Shown: positions 26,691-36,441, numbered from the stretch's first letter. The stretch: DNA of 64,000 nucleotides from Microbacterium helvum (GCF_014779795.1 NZ_JACXZS010000007.1:211248-275247), one strand, 5' to 3'. The notes: generated from the sequence alone by a model not told the origin. Translations and numbers: made by a program.

Positions 26691-27598
26691 CCACGCTGCG
26701 CATCGGCACCCGCGGCAGCAAGCTCGCGCTCGCCCAGACCGGCATGTTCGCCGACGACCTCGCCGACGCCACCGGCGTCACGACCGAGATCGTGACGATC
26801 ACCACCGACGGTGACCGCTCGAACGAGCCGCTGTCGCGCGCCGGCGGCACCGGACTGTTCACCGGCGCACTGCGCGACGCGCTCGAGGCCGACGAGTGCG
26901 ATGTGATCGTCCACTCGCTGAAGGACCTGCCCACCGCGCCCCACGAGCGACTCGTCGTGGCCGCGATCCCGGCGCGCGAAGACCCGCGCGACGCGCTCGT
27001 CGCCCGTGACGGACTCACCCTCGATCAGCTGCCGGACGGCGCCCGCGTGGGCACCGGCTCGCCCCGTCGCATGGCGCAGCTGCGCGCACGTCGCCCCGGC
27101 CTCGAGGTCGTCGACATCCGCGGCAACGTCGACACCCGGCTCGGCAAGGTCACGAGCGGAGAGCTGGATGCCGTCATCCTGGCGGCCGCCGGCCTGCGCC
27201 GTCTCGGTCGCGCCGAGGTCGTGACCGAGTTCCTCGACGCCGACGCGTGGCCCACGGCCCCCGGCCAGGGCGCCCTCGCGATCGAGGTGCGCCGCGGCGA
27301 CGAAGACCTCGTCCACGCCCTCGACCACGCCGAGACCCGTGCCGCAGTGGAGGCTGAGCGGGAGGTGCTCGCCCTGCTCGAAGCCGGCTGCTCGGCACCC
27401 GTCGGCGCCCGTGCGGTCGTCGATGCCGGGCTCCTGCTCCTGTCGGCGAGCGTCTACAGCCTCGACGGCACCACCATCCTCACGTCGTCGCACGCCGCCG
27501 CATGGCCCGACGCCGATGCCCCGCGCGACGTCGCGGGCGCGGTCGCGCGCGAGCTGCTCGCCGCCGGCGCCGCCGGCCTCACCGGAGAACGCCCGTGA
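26687..27598 (+). CDS. hemC: Hydroxymethylbilane synthase (porphobilinogen deaminase)
   Basis: A 303-aa enzyme linking four porphobilinogens into hydroxymethylbilane. The dipyrromethane cofactor cysteine is Cys235 in [12 protein letters not shown]. The catalytic aspartate lies in VHSLKDLPT (Asp80), and the N-terminal [14 protein letters not shown] is intact. It is coupled by 4-nt overlaps to hemQ upstream and hemB downstream. hemD, which normally follows hemC and closes the ring, is not here. Confidence 0.95.
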   Translation: MTTLRIGTRGSKLALAQTGMFADDLADATGVTTEIVTITTDGDRSNEPLSRAGGTGLFTGALRDALEADECDVIVHSLKDLPTAPHERLVVAAIPAREDPRDALVARDGLTLDQLPDGARVGTGSPRRMAQLRARRPGLEVVDIRGNVDTRLGKVTSGELDAVILAAAGLRRLGRAEVVTEFLDADAWPTAPGQGALAIEVRRGDEDLVHALDHAETRAAVEAEREVLALLEAGCSAPVGARAVVDAGLLLLSASVYSLDGTTILTSSHAAAWPDADAPRDVAGAVARELLAAGAAGLTGERP

Positions 27599-28596
27599 TC
27601 GATCGATCCCTTTCTGCGGGGGCCGGCCCCCTCACCCCCCGGCCTCGACGCCTGCGCGCGACACCTGCCATGCGACGCCTCGTCGCCGAGACCCGGCTGC
27701 ACGCCGCCGAGCTGATCCTCCCCGTCTTCGTGCGCGAGGGCAGCGGGGCTCCGGTCCCGATCTCGTCGATGCCCGGTGTCGTGCAGCACACCACGGACTC
27801 GCTCAAGGGAGTGGTGGCGGATGCCGCGGCCGCCGGCATCGGCGGCATCATGCTGTTCGGCGTTCCCGAGCACAAGGACGCCGTGGGCTCCGGCGCGACC
27901 GATCCGGACGGCATCCTGAACGTCGCGACCCGCATCGCGGTCGCCGAGGCGGGCGACGCGCTCGTCGTGCAGACCGACCTGTGCCTCGACGAGTTCACCG
28001 ATCACGGCCACTGCGGCGTGCTCGACGCGAACGGCTACGTCGACAACGACGCCACCCTGGAGCGCTACCGCGAGATGGGCGTGGCGCAGGCAGAGGCGGG
28101 CTCGCACCTGCTGGGCCTGTCGGGCATGATGGACGGTCAGGTCGCCGCGGTGCGCGACGCGCTCGACGACGCCGGCTTCGCGAACACCCCGATCCTGGCG
28201 TATGCCGCGAAGTACGCGTCCGCCTTCTACGGCCCGTTCCGCGAGGCCGTGCAGTCCTCGCTCGTGGGCGATCGCCGCACCTACCAGCAGGACCCGGCGA
28301 ACCGCCGCGAGGGCGCGCGCGAGCTCGATCTCGATCTCGCCGAGGGCGCCGACATCGTCATGGTCAAGCCCGCGATGAGCTATCTGGACGTGCTGGCGGA
28401 TGCTGCGGCATCCAGTCCCGTCCCGGTGTGGGCGTACCAGGTGTCGGGCGAGTACGCCATGATCGAGGCCGCCGCCGCGCACGGCTGGATCGACCGCCGC
28501 CGTGCGATCGAGGAATCGGTGGTGAGCATCCGCCGGGCCGGTGCCGACGCCGTGCTGACGTACTGGGCCCTGGAGCTAGCGGAGTGGATCCGATGA
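27595..28596 (+). CDS. hemB: Delta-aminolevulinic acid dehydratase (porphobilinogen synthase)
   Basis: A 333-aa enzyme condensing two 5-aminolevulinates to porphobilinogen. The Schiff-base lysines are Lys206 ([13 protein letters not shown]) and Lys258 ([10 protein letters not shown]). The metal loop reads [14 protein letters not shown] (128-141), with aspartate replacing one of the three zinc-binding cysteines, so magnesium dependence is more likely than a full zinc site. The GTG start overlaps the hemC stop by 4 nt, and its own stop overlaps hemL by 4 nt. Confidence 0.95.
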   Translation: MIDRSLSAGAGPLTPRPRRLRATPAMRRLVAETRLHAAELILPVFVREGSGAPVPISSMPGVVQHTTDSLKGVVADAAAAGIGGIMLFGVPEHKDAVGSGATDPDGILNVATRIAVAEAGDALVVQTDLCLDEFTDHGHCGVLDANGYVDNDATLERYREMGVAQAEAGSHLLGLSGMMDGQVAAVRDALDDAGFANTPILAYAAKYASAFYGPFREAVQSSLVGDRRTYQQDPANRREGARELDLDLAEGADIVMVKPAMSYLDVLADAAASSPVPVWAYQVSGEYAMIEAAAAHGWIDRRRAIEESVVSIRRAGADAVLTYWALELAEWIR

Positions 28597-29906
28597 CGAC
28601 GAATCAGCAGGAGTTCGACCGCGCCCGCGGTGCGATGCCCGGAGGAGTGAACTCGCCGGTGCGCGCGTTCGGCTCGGTCGCCGAGACGCCGCGGTTCTTC
28701 GTGTCGGCGTCGGGCCCGTACGTCACCGACGTCGAAGGGCGCGAGTACGTCGACCTCGTCGGGTCGTGGGGCCCGGCGATCCTCGGCCACGCGCACCCCG
28801 CCGTCGTGAAGGCGGTTCAGGATGCCGCCGGCCGAGGTCTCGGCTTCGGTGCCAGCACTCCGGGCGAGACCGAGCTGGCCGAGCTCATCGCCGCCCGCGT
28901 CACCCGCGATGGCTCACACCCCGTCGAGCGTGTCCGGCTGGTGTCGACCGGCACCGAGGCGACGATGACCGCCATCCGCCTCGCGCGGGGCGCGACCGGC
29001 CGTGACCTCGTCGTGAAGTTCGCCGGGCACTACCACGGCCACTCCGACGGACTGCTGGCAGAGGCGGGTTCGGGCGTCGCGACCCTGGCGATGCCAGGCT
29101 CCGCCGGTGTTCCCGCGGCCATCGCAGCGCAGACGCTCGTCATCCCCTACAACGACCTCGGGGCGGTTCGCGAGGTGTTCGCGGCGCGCGGCGACGAGAT
29201 CGCCGCGGTGATCGTCGAGGCCGCACCGGCCAACATGGGCATCGTGCCGCCCGCGCACGGCTTCAACGCCGCTCTCGCCGACATCGCGCACGCACACGGC
29301 GCACTGCTGATCCTCGACGAGGTGCTCACCGGCTTCCGCGTCGGGCCCGCAGGCTGGTACGGCATCGATCCCGTGCCGTTCGCCCCCGATCTGATCACGT
29401 TCGGCAAGGTGGTCGGAGGCGGGCTGCCGCTCGCCGCGATCGGCGGTCCGGCCGCGCTCATGGAGCTGCTGGCTCCGCTCGGACCGGTGTACCAGGCCGG
29501 CACGCTGAGCGGCAACCCGCTCGCCGTCGCCGCCGGGCGCGCGACGCTCGATCACCTCGACTCCGCCGCCTATGCCCGCCTCGACGCCGCGTCGACGGCG
29601 ATCGCGGAGGCCGCAGCATCCGCCCTCTCCGCAGCGGGCGTCACCCATGTGCTGCAGCGCTCGGGCAACCTCTTCTCGATCCAGTTCGCGGCCGAGGCGC
29701 CGACGGACTACGACACCGTGAAGGCACAGCAGGCGTTCCGCTACCCGCCGTTCTTCCGCTCGATGCTCGCGCAGGGCGTATCGCTGCCGCCGTCGGTGTT
29801 CGAGGCGTGGTTCGTGTCGGCGTCGCACGACGACGAGGCCGTGTCGCGCATCGTCGCGGCGCTGCCGGCCGCCGCCCGTGCCGCCGCGGAGGCGACCCCG
29901 GGCTGA
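28593..29906 (+). CDS. hemL: Glutamate-1-semialdehyde 2,1-aminomutase
   Basis: A 437-aa PLP enzyme converting glutamate-1-semialdehyde to 5-aminolevulinate, the product of hemA's reaction. The PLP lysine is Lys272 in [15 protein letters not shown], preceded by the [11 protein letters not shown] aspartate loop. The N-terminal [13 protein letters not shown] motif is diagnostic for the family. It is the last gene of the haem cluster. A 90-nt gap separates it from the next, unrelated ABC exporter. Confidence 0.95.
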   Translation: MTTNQQEFDRARGAMPGGVNSPVRAFGSVAETPRFFVSASGPYVTDVEGREYVDLVGSWGPAILGHAHPAVVKAVQDAAGRGLGFGASTPGETELAELIAARVTRDGSHPVERVRLVSTGTEATMTAIRLARGATGRDLVVKFAGHYHGHSDGLLAEAGSGVATLAMPGSAGVPAAIAAQTLVIPYNDLGAVREVFAARGDEIAAVIVEAAPANMGIVPPAHGFNAALADIAHAHGALLILDEVLTGFRVGPAGWYGIDPVPFAPDLITFGKVVGGGLPLAAIGGPAALMELLAPLGPVYQAGTLSGNPLAVAAGRATLDHLDSAAYARLDAASTAIAEAAASALSAAGVTHVLQRSGNLFSIQFAAEAPTDYDTVKAQQAFRYPPFFRSMLAQGVSLPPSVFEAWFVSASHDDEAVSRIVAALPAAARAAAEATPG

Positions 29907-29971
29907 GCCCGGATCATCCGCGAGGATGACGGCGACAGGGCGGGATCACTCTCTCGCCGGACGCGCCACGG

Positions 29972-29989
29972 CGGTGCCGCACGGCACCG
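29972..29989. promoter_or_regulatory. Small palindrome before the ABC transporter gene
   Basis: CGGTGCCG and CGGCACCG are exact reverse complements around CA and end just before the GGAGG ribosome-binding site of the ATPase gene. It may be an operator or a translation-affecting hairpin. Confidence 0.4.
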
Positions 29990-29996
29990 TGGAGGC

Positions 29997-30695
29997 ATGA
30001 GTTCTTTCGTGATCGAGGCCACCGGCCTCGAGAAGTCGTTCGGCACCACGCGCGCGCTGGCGGGGGTCTCGCTCGCGGTGCGGGCCGGCGAGTCGGTCGC
30101 CATCATGGGCGCGTCGGGTTCGGGCAAGACGACACTGCTGCACTGCCTCGCCGGCATCACCCTCCCCGACGCGGGGACGGTGACGTTCCAGGGCCGTGCC
30201 GGGCGCGTCCAGGTGAACGCGCTGAGCGAGCGGGATCGCTCGCAGCTGCGCCGGGAGGAGTTCGGGTTCGTGTTCCAGCAGGGGCTGCTGATCCCCGAGC
30301 TCACGGCCATCGAGAACGTCGCCCTCGCGCTCATGCTGAACGGCATGTCGCGCCGCGAGGCGACATCGCACGCGGCGGGCTGGCTCGACGCGCTGGGCCT
30401 GGGCGGGATGCACGACCGCCGCATCGGACAGCTCTCCGGCGGCCAGGCGCAGCGCGTGGCGATCGCCCGCGCGCAGGTGACGGGTGCCGCCGTCGTCTTC
30501 GCGGACGAGCCGACGGGCGCGCTGGACTCCACGACCTCGGCCGAGGTGATCGGCGCACTGCTGCACTCCACGACCGGTCAGGGCCGCACCCTCGTCATGG
30601 TCACCCACGACGCCGACGTCGCCGGCCGCTGCTCGCGCATCATCGAGGTGCGCGACGGGCGCATCGTCGGCGAGCGCGTCGGAGCGGCGGCATGA
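29997..30695 (+). CDS. ABC transporter ATP-binding protein (MacB/LolD type)
   Basis: A 232-aa ATPase with Walker A GASGSGKTT, Q-loop FVFQQGLLIPELT, signature QLSGGQAQRVAIARA, Walker B VVFADEPTG and the H-loop VTHDADV. This subtype partners FtsX-like permeases in exporting antibiotics, peptides or lipoproteins. Its stop overlaps the permease start by 4 nt. The substrate is unknown. No regulator is adjacent. Confidence 0.9.
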   Translation: MSSFVIEATGLEKSFGTTRALAGVSLAVRAGESVAIMGASGSGKTTLLHCLAGITLPDAGTVTFQGRAGRVQVNALSERDRSQLRREEFGFVFQQGLLIPELTAIENVALALMLNGMSRREATSHAAGWLDALGLGGMHDRRIGQLSGGQAQRVAIARAQVTGAAVVFADEPTGALDSTTSAEVIGALLHSTTGQGRTLVMVTHDADVAGRCSRIIEVRDGRIVGERVGAAA

Positions 30696-32017
30696 TCGCG
30701 CGCGTCGCGTGGCTGCTCGCCCGGCCCGGCGCGTCGGGCACGGCGACTCTGGTGCTGCCCGCCACCGCGTTCGCGATCGTGACGGCGCTGCTGCTCACGG
30801 TGCTCGGCGGCGCCCAGTCGTTCTGGACCTGGAGCGACGACATCGCGTTCAGCTACCAGCTGCTCGCCGTCGTCGCGCTCGTGCTGCTCGTGGTGCCCCT
30901 GGCCTCGCTGGGAGGCGCGGCGGCGCGGCTGTCGGCGCGACGTCGCGACGACCGGCTCGCGACGCTGCGCCTGCTCGGCGCCACCCCGGCGACGGTCTCG
31001 GCGCTGGCCGTGCTCGAATCGACTGTGCTCGCGCTCGGCGGAGCGATCGCAGGGGTCGCCGGCTACTTCGCGATCGTGCCGGCTCTCGCCCTCGTGCCGT
31101 TCCGAGGCGAACCGCTCGGCATCGACGGGGTCGTGCTCGGGCTGCCGGTGATCGCGGCCGTCGTGATCGGCATCGCGATGCTCGCCGCCATGAGCGCGGT
31201 GCTCGGCCTGCGGCAGGTCGTCATCTCGCCCCTGGGCGTGCGCACCCGCCAGGACGCGCCGAAGCTGTCGTGGGTGCGTGCGGGCATCGCCGTGGCGGTG
31301 GTCGTCGTGTCGTTCGGCCTCATGAGCGTGCTGCAGGTCGCCGGCAGCGCGATGGTGATCATCGCGTTCCTCGCCGCGGCGTTCGGCGGGACCCTCGCGG
31401 TGCTGAACCTCGTAGGCCCGTGGGTCCTCCGCCTGGTCGCGCAGCGGCAGGCGCGGCGGGCCGCGCGCCCCGCGAAGCTGCTCGCCGCCCGCGCCGTCCT
31501 GGAGTCGCCGAAAGCGGCCTGGCGGCAGGTGTCAGGGGTTGCGATGACGAGCTTCATGGCCGTGTTCGCGGGCGTCGGGGTCGCGCTCGTGGACCTCACG
31601 ACCGGGAGCGGCGGACTGGACCCCGAGGGCGCGCAGCTGTTCGCCGACATCCGCACCGGGGTGCTCATCACGGTGGTCGGCTCGTTCCTGATGGTGGCGT
31701 GCTCGGTGGGAGTCAACCAGGCAGCAGGAATCCTCGACCGGCGGGATCTGTACCGCTCGCTCGACATGCTCGGAATGCCGGAGCGCACGATGGATGCCGC
31801 ACGCCGGCGCGCGGTCATGTCGCCGCTGCGGATCACCGCGATCGGCTCAGCGGTGATCGCGGCCATCGTGATGCTGCCGCTCACCGGCGTCACCCTGCTC
31901 GTCCAGCCGCTCGCGCTCATCGTGATCGCCGCGGTGCTCGCGGCGGGAATCGGCGTGGTGGCGCTGGGGCTCGTCCTGACCAGGCCGTTGCTGCACCGCG
32001 CCGCAACGGAGGTCTGA
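30692..32017 (+). CDS. FtsX-like ABC transporter permease
   Basis: A 441-aa membrane protein with about ten hydrophobic segments in two blocks of four or more, each carrying an FtsX-type core (LATLRLLGATPATVSALAVLE in the first, YRSLDMLGMPERTMDAARRR in the second). No large extracellular domain separates them, unlike MacB. It forms the channel for the ATPase encoded immediately upstream. A CorA gene follows behind its own promoter. Confidence 0.85.
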   Translation: MIARVAWLLARPGASGTATLVLPATAFAIVTALLLTVLGGAQSFWTWSDDIAFSYQLLAVVALVLLVVPLASLGGAAARLSARRRDDRLATLRLLGATPATVSALAVLESTVLALGGAIAGVAGYFAIVPALALVPFRGEPLGIDGVVLGLPVIAAVVIGIAMLAAMSAVLGLRQVVISPLGVRTRQDAPKLSWVRAGIAVAVVVVSFGLMSVLQVAGSAMVIIAFLAAAFGGTLAVLNLVGPWVLRLVAQRQARRAARPAKLLAARAVLESPKAAWRQVSGVAMTSFMAVFAGVGVALVDLTTGSGGLDPEGAQLFADIRTGVLITVVGSFLMVACSVGVNQAAGILDRRDLYRSLDMLGMPERTMDAARRRAVMSPLRITAIGSAVIAAIVMLPLTGVTLLVQPLALIVIAAVLAAGIGVVALGLVLTRPLLHRAATEV

Positions 32018-32048
32018 GCGTCGCGCAGCCGGGCTCGGCACGGCTCAT

Positions 32049-32054
32049 TAGGGT
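32049..32054 (+). promoter_or_regulatory. Leaderless -10 box for corA
   Basis: TAGGGT ends 6 nt before the ATG at 32061. Confidence 0.5.
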
Positions 32055-32060
32055 GAAGCC

Positions 32061-33023
32061 ATGCGCATCCTCGATTCCATCGACGACGAGCTGATCGGGC
32101 AGCTGCGACGCGACCACGAGTTCTTCTGGTTCGATGCGACCGACCTCGCGCCCGACGACATCAAGCGGCTCGGCGCGCTGCTGGATCTGCATCCCCTCGC
32201 CGTCGAAGACAGCATCGCGTTCGGGCAGCGCCCGAAGCTCGACACCTACGGCGACACGGCGCTCCTCGTGCTGGAGGGCGCCGTGTCGTCGCAGCCCGAG
32301 GACCGCAACTCGCACCCGCTCGAAGAGATCCACTGCCATCTGAGCGGCGATTTCATCGTGACGCTGCACCGCCACCCGTACGCGGAACTCGGGCGGGTCG
32401 CCCCGCTGTTCTCGACCGCCAAGACGCCCAAGAGCGAGCAATACCACGTCTACAAGATCATCGACGTGATCGTGGACAGCTACTTCCCGATGCTCGCCGA
32501 CCTCGACGAGCAGATCAACGACCTCGAAGACGCGATCGCGTCCGGCGGCGGTCGTCGCGAGCTCGAAGAGACGTTCCGCCTCAAGCGCCTGCTGCTGCGG
32601 CTGCGCAAGGCGGTCGTGCCGATGCGCGACGTGTTCGCGCGCGAGATCGAGGTGATCGCCGACCTCGCCGGGCTGGAGGCCGACAGCCACGACTACTTCC
32701 GCGACATCTACGACCACCTGATCCGCATCACCGACGAGCTCGACTCGTACCACGAGATGGTCACGGGTTGCACCGACCTGTACCTCTCCACCGTCGCCAA
32801 CCGGCAGGGCGAGACGTCCAAGCAGCTCGCGATCATCGCATCGATCTTCCTGCCGCTGAGCTTTCTCACCGGGTTCTTCGGCATGAACTTCGGCTGGGCC
32901 GTGACCCACGTCTTCGCCGGCCCCTGGGCGTTCTTCTTCCTGGGGCTGGGCACGATGGCGATCTCGGCCGGGGGCATGTGGCTGTTCTTCCGCCGCAAGG
33001 GCTGGACGGGCAACGACGGTTGA
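32061..33023 (+). CDS. corA: CorA-family magnesium/divalent cation channel
   Basis: A 320-aa protein with a soluble N-terminal funnel domain, a long helix and two C-terminal membrane helices. The signature Gly-Met-Asn lies at 274-276 (FFGMNFGW) at the end of the first membrane helix. The second helix ends in a basic tail (FFRRKGW). It would form a pentameric channel for magnesium. Convergent with an MFS gene 9 nt away. Confidence 0.9.
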   Translation: MRILDSIDDELIGQLRRDHEFFWFDATDLAPDDIKRLGALLDLHPLAVEDSIAFGQRPKLDTYGDTALLVLEGAVSSQPEDRNSHPLEEIHCHLSGDFIVTLHRHPYAELGRVAPLFSTAKTPKSEQYHVYKIIDVIVDSYFPMLADLDEQINDLEDAIASGGGRRELEETFRLKRLLLRLRKAVVPMRDVFAREIEVIADLAGLEADSHDYFRDIYDHLIRITDELDSYHEMVTGCTDLYLSTVANRQGETSKQLAIIASIFLPLSFLTGFFGMNFGWAVTHVFAGPWAFFFLGLGTMAISAGGMWLFFRRKGWTGNDG

Positions 33024-33032
33024 ACGGCGGCC

Positions 33033-34241
33033 CTACGCGTCCGCGTGCTGGTCACGGGGCGGCAGCAGTGCCAGCGAGACCAGCGGTGTGAGCGCCACCA
33101 GCCCGAACGCGAGCGGGTAGCCGGCCACCGTGATCAGGGCCCCGACGACCGGCCCCACGGCCGAGGCGCTGAGGAACTGGCCGGTGTTCTGGATGCCGAG
33201 AGCCCGGCCCGACCAGCGGGAGCCGGCGGCTTCGGCCACGGACGTGTAGGCCAGCCCGTTGTCGGCGACGCTGATGGTCGCCGCGATCACGAAGAGCGCG
33301 GCCGCCACGGCGTCCCAGTGCGCCCAGCCCGCGAGGCCCAGGGCGACCATCGCGACCACCCCGGCGATCGCGACCCACCGCAGCACGCCGACACGAGTGC
33401 CGAAGCGGTCGCTCAGGTGCCCGATGACGATGCGGCCCAGCGCTCCCACGAACTGCGACCCCGCCACGACGAGACCGGCGGTCGCGGCATCCCACCCCAT
33501 CCCGGCCGTCAGCCACACCAGGCCGAAGGTCGACAGCGTGAACTGCGGAAAGACCAACAGCGCCGACACGAGGTGGATGCGCAGCAGGAACCCGTCGCGC
33601 GCGTACGGATTCGCGGATGCCTGGTCTGCGGCACCGGCGGGCGCGCCCGGACGGGGCGGATTGCGGATTCCCCACGCGCAGAGCGCCGCGAGGACGAGCG
33701 CAGCCGCCCCTGACAGCACGAACGGGGCGGTGAGACCGTAGCCCGATGCGAGCGCGGGGACAGTCACCGCCGCGACGGCGACGCCCAGCGGCTGCGACAT
33801 CTGCCGGATGCCCATCGCGAGACCGCGCCGATGGCGCGGGAACCATCCGACGACCACCCGACCGCTGGCGGCGTTCGTGCTCGCCGATGCGGCGCCACCC
33901 AGCATCAGCACCACGGCGAGCCAGACGTAGCCGTCCGCGGGCAGCGCCGCGAAGGCGAACAGCCCCGTCAGGGCGAGACCGCCGGCGATGACCCACCGCT
34001 CTCCGAAGCGGTCGGCCAGCGCGCCCCACGCGACGAGGGTGAGCACCATGCCGAAGGTGGGAGCCGAGGCGAGCAGGCCCGCCTGAGCAAGCGGCATCCC
34101 CTCGGCATGCAGCAGCGGGATGAGGTAGGCGGGCGTCGAGACGAGCATCGTGCCCGCGGCCTGGGCGGCGACGCCCAGCGCGAGCATGACCCATGCTCTG
34201 GACGGAGTCCTCACCTGCTGTGTCGCCACCTGATTCGACAT
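33033..34241 (-). CDS. MFS transporter
   Basis: A 402-aa transporter with about twelve membrane segments. The loop GALADRFGERWVIAGG after the second segment and IGHLSDRFGTRVGVLRW in the second half are the two MFS signature loops. The ATG at 34241 follows GGAGGAAAGAAGG. It is divergent from a GntR/FCD regulator, which likely controls it. It resembles organic-acid or cyanate-type carriers, but the substrate is not determinable. Confidence 0.85.
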   Translation of the reverse strand: MSNQVATQQVRTPSRAWVMLALGVAAQAAGTMLVSTPAYLIPLLHAEGMPLAQAGLLASAPTFGMVLTLVAWGALADRFGERWVIAGGLALTGLFAFAALPADGYVWLAVVLMLGGAASASTNAASGRVVVGWFPRHRRGLAMGIRQMSQPLGVAVAAVTVPALASGYGLTAPFVLSGAAALVLAALCAWGIRNPPRPGAPAGAADQASANPYARDGFLLRIHLVSALLVFPQFTLSTFGLVWLTAGMGWDAATAGLVVAGSQFVGALGRIVIGHLSDRFGTRVGVLRWVAIAGVVAMVALGLAGWAHWDAVAAALFVIAATISVADNGLAYTSVAEAAGSRWSGRALGIQNTGQFLSASAVGPVVGALITVAGYPLAFGLVALTPLVSLALLPPRDQHADA

Positions 34242-34278
34242 GGGCCTTCTTTCCTCCGCGGCGGTCGAGTACCATTAC

Positions 34279-34294
34279 GGTATACCACTCTGGT
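34279..34294. promoter_or_regulatory. Overlapping dyads in the MFS/GntR gap
   Basis: GGTATACC (34279-34286) is an 8-bp palindrome. It overlaps ACCA-CTC-TGGT (34284-34294). FCD-type GntR regulators commonly bind short palindromes of this kind between divergent genes. Confidence 0.45.
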
Positions 34295-34310
34295 GAACCA
34301 GGAGATCTTC

Positions 34311-35012
34311 ATGAACGCAGCAGGCGACGGCGGCCTGGCCGACCGGCTTCGCACGGCGATCCTGTCGCTGGAGCTGATGCCCGGCGAAGGATTGAGCGAA
34401 CGCGGACTGGAGTCCCTGCTCGGCGCCTCGCGGACCCCGATCCGCGCCGCACTGATGCGGCTCGAGAACGAGGGGCTGACGCGCCGCGAAGGCCGCGGCT
34501 GGCAGGTGACACCCATCGACCTCGCCGAGATCCGGGCGGTGATGGAGTATCGCGAAGCCGTCGAGGCGGCCGTCGTGGAGCATGCCGTCGAGCGCGCCGA
34601 AGACGCCGAGCTGACCGCGCTGGGCGCCCTTGCCCAGGTCCACCACCACCACGACGACGAAGAGGTCGGGCTGCAGGACGGCAGCGACTTCCACCTCGCG
34701 CTGGCACGGTTGTCTCGCAACCCGTTCCTCACCGAGGCGATGGCGGGCGCGCTGACCCGATTGAGCCGCACCCGCTGGCTGGAAGTCCGCACGCCCGAGT
34801 CGCGCGCCCAGGCGCGCACCGAGCACATGCAGATCGCTGCCGCCGTCGCCGATCGCGACGCGCCCGCGGCGCGACAGCTCGTCGTGCAGCACAGCCGGGG
34901 CACGCGCGACCGCCTGCTGGCCTCACTCGAAGCGGAGCGCCGGCGCCTGCGCGGCCGCGGGCTCTCGATCATCGAGTCGTCGGCTGCTCCCCCGTCGCTC
35001 AGGGCGGTCTGA
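34311..35012 (+). CDS. GntR-family regulator, FCD type
   Basis: A 233-aa regulator with an N-terminal winged helix (LERGLESLLGASRTPIR in outline, reading GLSERGLESLLGASRTPI) and an all-helical FCD ligand domain. That domain carries the acidic/histidine metal ligands seen in DFHLALARLSRNP and the later EHMQIAAAV. A histidine cluster (HHHH) lies near residue 115. The ATG at 34311 is chosen over an in-frame GTG at 34293 because AGGAG lies 6 nt upstream. It is divergent from the MFS gene it probably regulates. Confidence 0.87.
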   Translation: MNAAGDGGLADRLRTAILSLELMPGEGLSERGLESLLGASRTPIRAALMRLENEGLTRREGRGWQVTPIDLAEIRAVMEYREAVEAAVVEHAVERAEDAELTALGALAQVHHHHDDEEVGLQDGSDFHLALARLSRNPFLTEAMAGALTRLSRTRWLEVRTPESRAQARTEHMQIAAAVADRDAPAARQLVVQHSRGTRDRLLASLEAERRRLRGRGLSIIESSAAPPSLRAV

Positions 35013-35050
35013 CCCGCCGGAGCACCGGACGCGCCGAAGCCTCGGTACGG

Positions 35051-35647
35051 TCAGGCCGCCAGCGCGGCGAGCACGGTCTCGCTCACGAGACGCGGTGCCT
35101 CGTCCGCCGTGATCTCGCCCTGATGCACAGCCGTCGACGCCCCGTGCAGCACCGCCTGCGTCACGCTCAGCTGCCAGGCGATCGGCACATCGCGCCGGAA
35201 CTCCCCCGCCGCGCGCCCGCGCTCGAGCAGCCGCCGCACTCGTGCGGCCGGCTCGTCATGGGCGCGCCGCACCTGCTCCGCCGAGAGCACCTGCGCGGTC
35301 GCCACGACGAGCGCGCCGAACCTGTGGGTCAGGTGCCACGTCGCCTGCAGCAGCGCACCGAGAGCCTCGCGGGGGTCGCCGGAGACGTCGACGCGCGCGA
35401 GCTCCTGCTCGGTCTGCCCGATCGCACGCTCGGCCACCTCGCCGAGCAGCGCCGCGCGCGAGTCGAAGTGTCCGTACAGCGTGATGCGGCCGACACCGGC
35501 CGCGCGTGCGATCTCAGCGAGACTCGCCTCGGGATCGGCCGCCAGCATCCGCGTCGCCGCCTCGACGATCGCCTGCCGGTTGCGCACCGCGTCCGCCCGC
35601 TGCGCGCGGACCGGGGTGCTCGCACCACTCGCGGTCACAGCATCCAC
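35051..35647 (-). CDS. TetR-family repressor
   Basis: A 198-aa regulator with the N-terminal TetR helix-turn-helix (ASLAEIARAAGVGRITLYGHF) split here only for display, and a helical ligand domain. The start is either GTG at 35647 or GTG at 35638; the GGAAGG site gives better spacing to the second. It is divergent from a small membrane-protein gene and two inverted operator-like sites fill the gap, so mutual regulation of that gene is likely. Confidence 0.85.
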   Translation of the reverse strand: MDAVTASGASTPVRAQRADAVRNRQAIVEAATRMLAADPEASLAEIARAAGVGRITLYGHFDSRAALLGEVAERAIGQTEQELARVDVSGDPREALGALLQATWHLTHRFGALVVATAQVLSAEQVRRAHDEPAARVRRLLERGRAAGEFRRDVPIAWQLSVTQAVLHGASTAVHQGEITADEAPRLVSETVLAALAA

Positions 35648-35658
35648 CCTTCCCTTAA

Positions 35659-35707
35659 CTTGAACACCAGCGTACAGTTTCTGCTATCTCGTACACCAGT
35701 GTTCAAG
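35659..35707. promoter_or_regulatory. Paired inverted operator sites between TetR and membrane-protein genes
   Basis: CTTGAACAC (35659-35667) and GTGTTCAAG (35699-35707) are exact reverse complements; each is followed inward by ACCAG and GTAC elements, so two 14-bp related sites face each other. The right copy contains the palindrome ACAC-CA-GTGT. Confidence 0.65.
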
Positions 35708-35720
35708 AAAGGATGCCGCC

Positions 35721-36314
35721 ATGCGCGCGACCACCAGCCCAGACCGGACGCAGCAGAGCGCCGCGAACGAGACCCCGGCGCGTGCCGGATGGCGTGTCTT
35801 CTGGCCTGCCGCGCTCGGCGTGGCCGTCGCCGCCGGAACGGCCTACGGCCTCAGCGACGGCCGTGACGTCGCCCCGATGGTGGCCGCTTCGGGATTCGTG
35901 TACCTCGCCGCAGCCGCGACCGGCCGCCGCAGCGCGGCCTGGTTCGCGTTCGCGGCGACCTTCGTGCTGATCGCACTGCACAAGCTGGTCGGACTCGATG
36001 CGACCCTGTTCATGCTCGTCCTCGCGGTCGGCCTCGTCGCCTTCGGCCTTGCGACCCACCACACGCGGCCGTGGTGGTCGCTGACGCTGCAGACGGTCGC
36101 GATGTTCGTGCTCGGTGCGGCATCGCTGATCGCCGTCAGCCTGGACCCGCTCGCGGGTGGGCTGCTCGTCGCCGCGGCCCTGCTCGCGCACGCCGCGTGG
36201 GACGTCCACCATCACCGCACCGGGCGCGTCGTGGACCGCTCGCTGGCCGAGTTCTGCGCCGTGCTCGACGTCATCGTCGCCGTGGTCGTCGCTGTCATGG
36301 CGTTGACCGCCTGA
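35721..36314 (+). CDS. Small integral membrane protein of unknown function
   Basis: A 197-aa protein I do not recognise. After a polar N-terminus of about 25 residues it has six hydrophobic segments, with short loops and a histidine-rich stretch (WDVHHHRTGRVVD) before the last. The ATG at 35721 follows AAAGGA. The divergent TetR repressor and the operator sites suggest inducible expression. A perfect terminator lies directly downstream. Confidence 0.7.
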   Translation: MRATTSPDRTQQSAANETPARAGWRVFWPAALGVAVAAGTAYGLSDGRDVAPMVAASGFVYLAAAATGRRSAAWFAFAATFVLIALHKLVGLDATLFMLVLAVGLVAFGLATHHTRPWWSLTLQTVAMFVLGAASLIAVSLDPLAGGLLVAAALLAHAAWDVHHHRTGRVVDRSLAEFCAVLDVIVAVVVAVMALTA

Positions 36315-36328
36315 GTCGGCCGGACGCA

Positions 36329-36358
36329 GAAGAGCCCGCCGGATCCGGCGGGCTCTTC
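36329..36358. terminator. Perfect 30-bp palindromic terminator
   Basis: 14-bp arms (36329-36342 and 36345-36358) with a 2-base centre. It separates the membrane-protein gene from the convergent tRNA-Ala gene. Confidence 0.85.
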
Positions 36359-36365
36359 GGTGTTC

Positions 36366-36441
36366 TGGTGGACCTGAGGGGAATCGAACCCCTGACCTCC
36401 TCGATGCGAACGAGGCGCGCTACCAACTGCGCTACAGGCCC
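36366..36441 (-). tRNA. tRNA-Ala(CGC)
   Basis: A 76-nt tRNA on the minus strand. The acceptor stem GGGCCTG pairs with CAGGTCC, the discriminator is A, and CCA is encoded. The anticodon stem CCTCG/CGAGG closes the loop TTCGCAT, giving anticodon CGC, which reads GCG codons. The T-arm GGGGTTCGATTCCCC is intact. Confidence 0.95.

Noticed and set aside
34293..34295. GTG as start of the GntR-type regulator
   Set aside because: It has no ribosome-binding site, while the ATG at 34311 has AGGAG at proper spacing.
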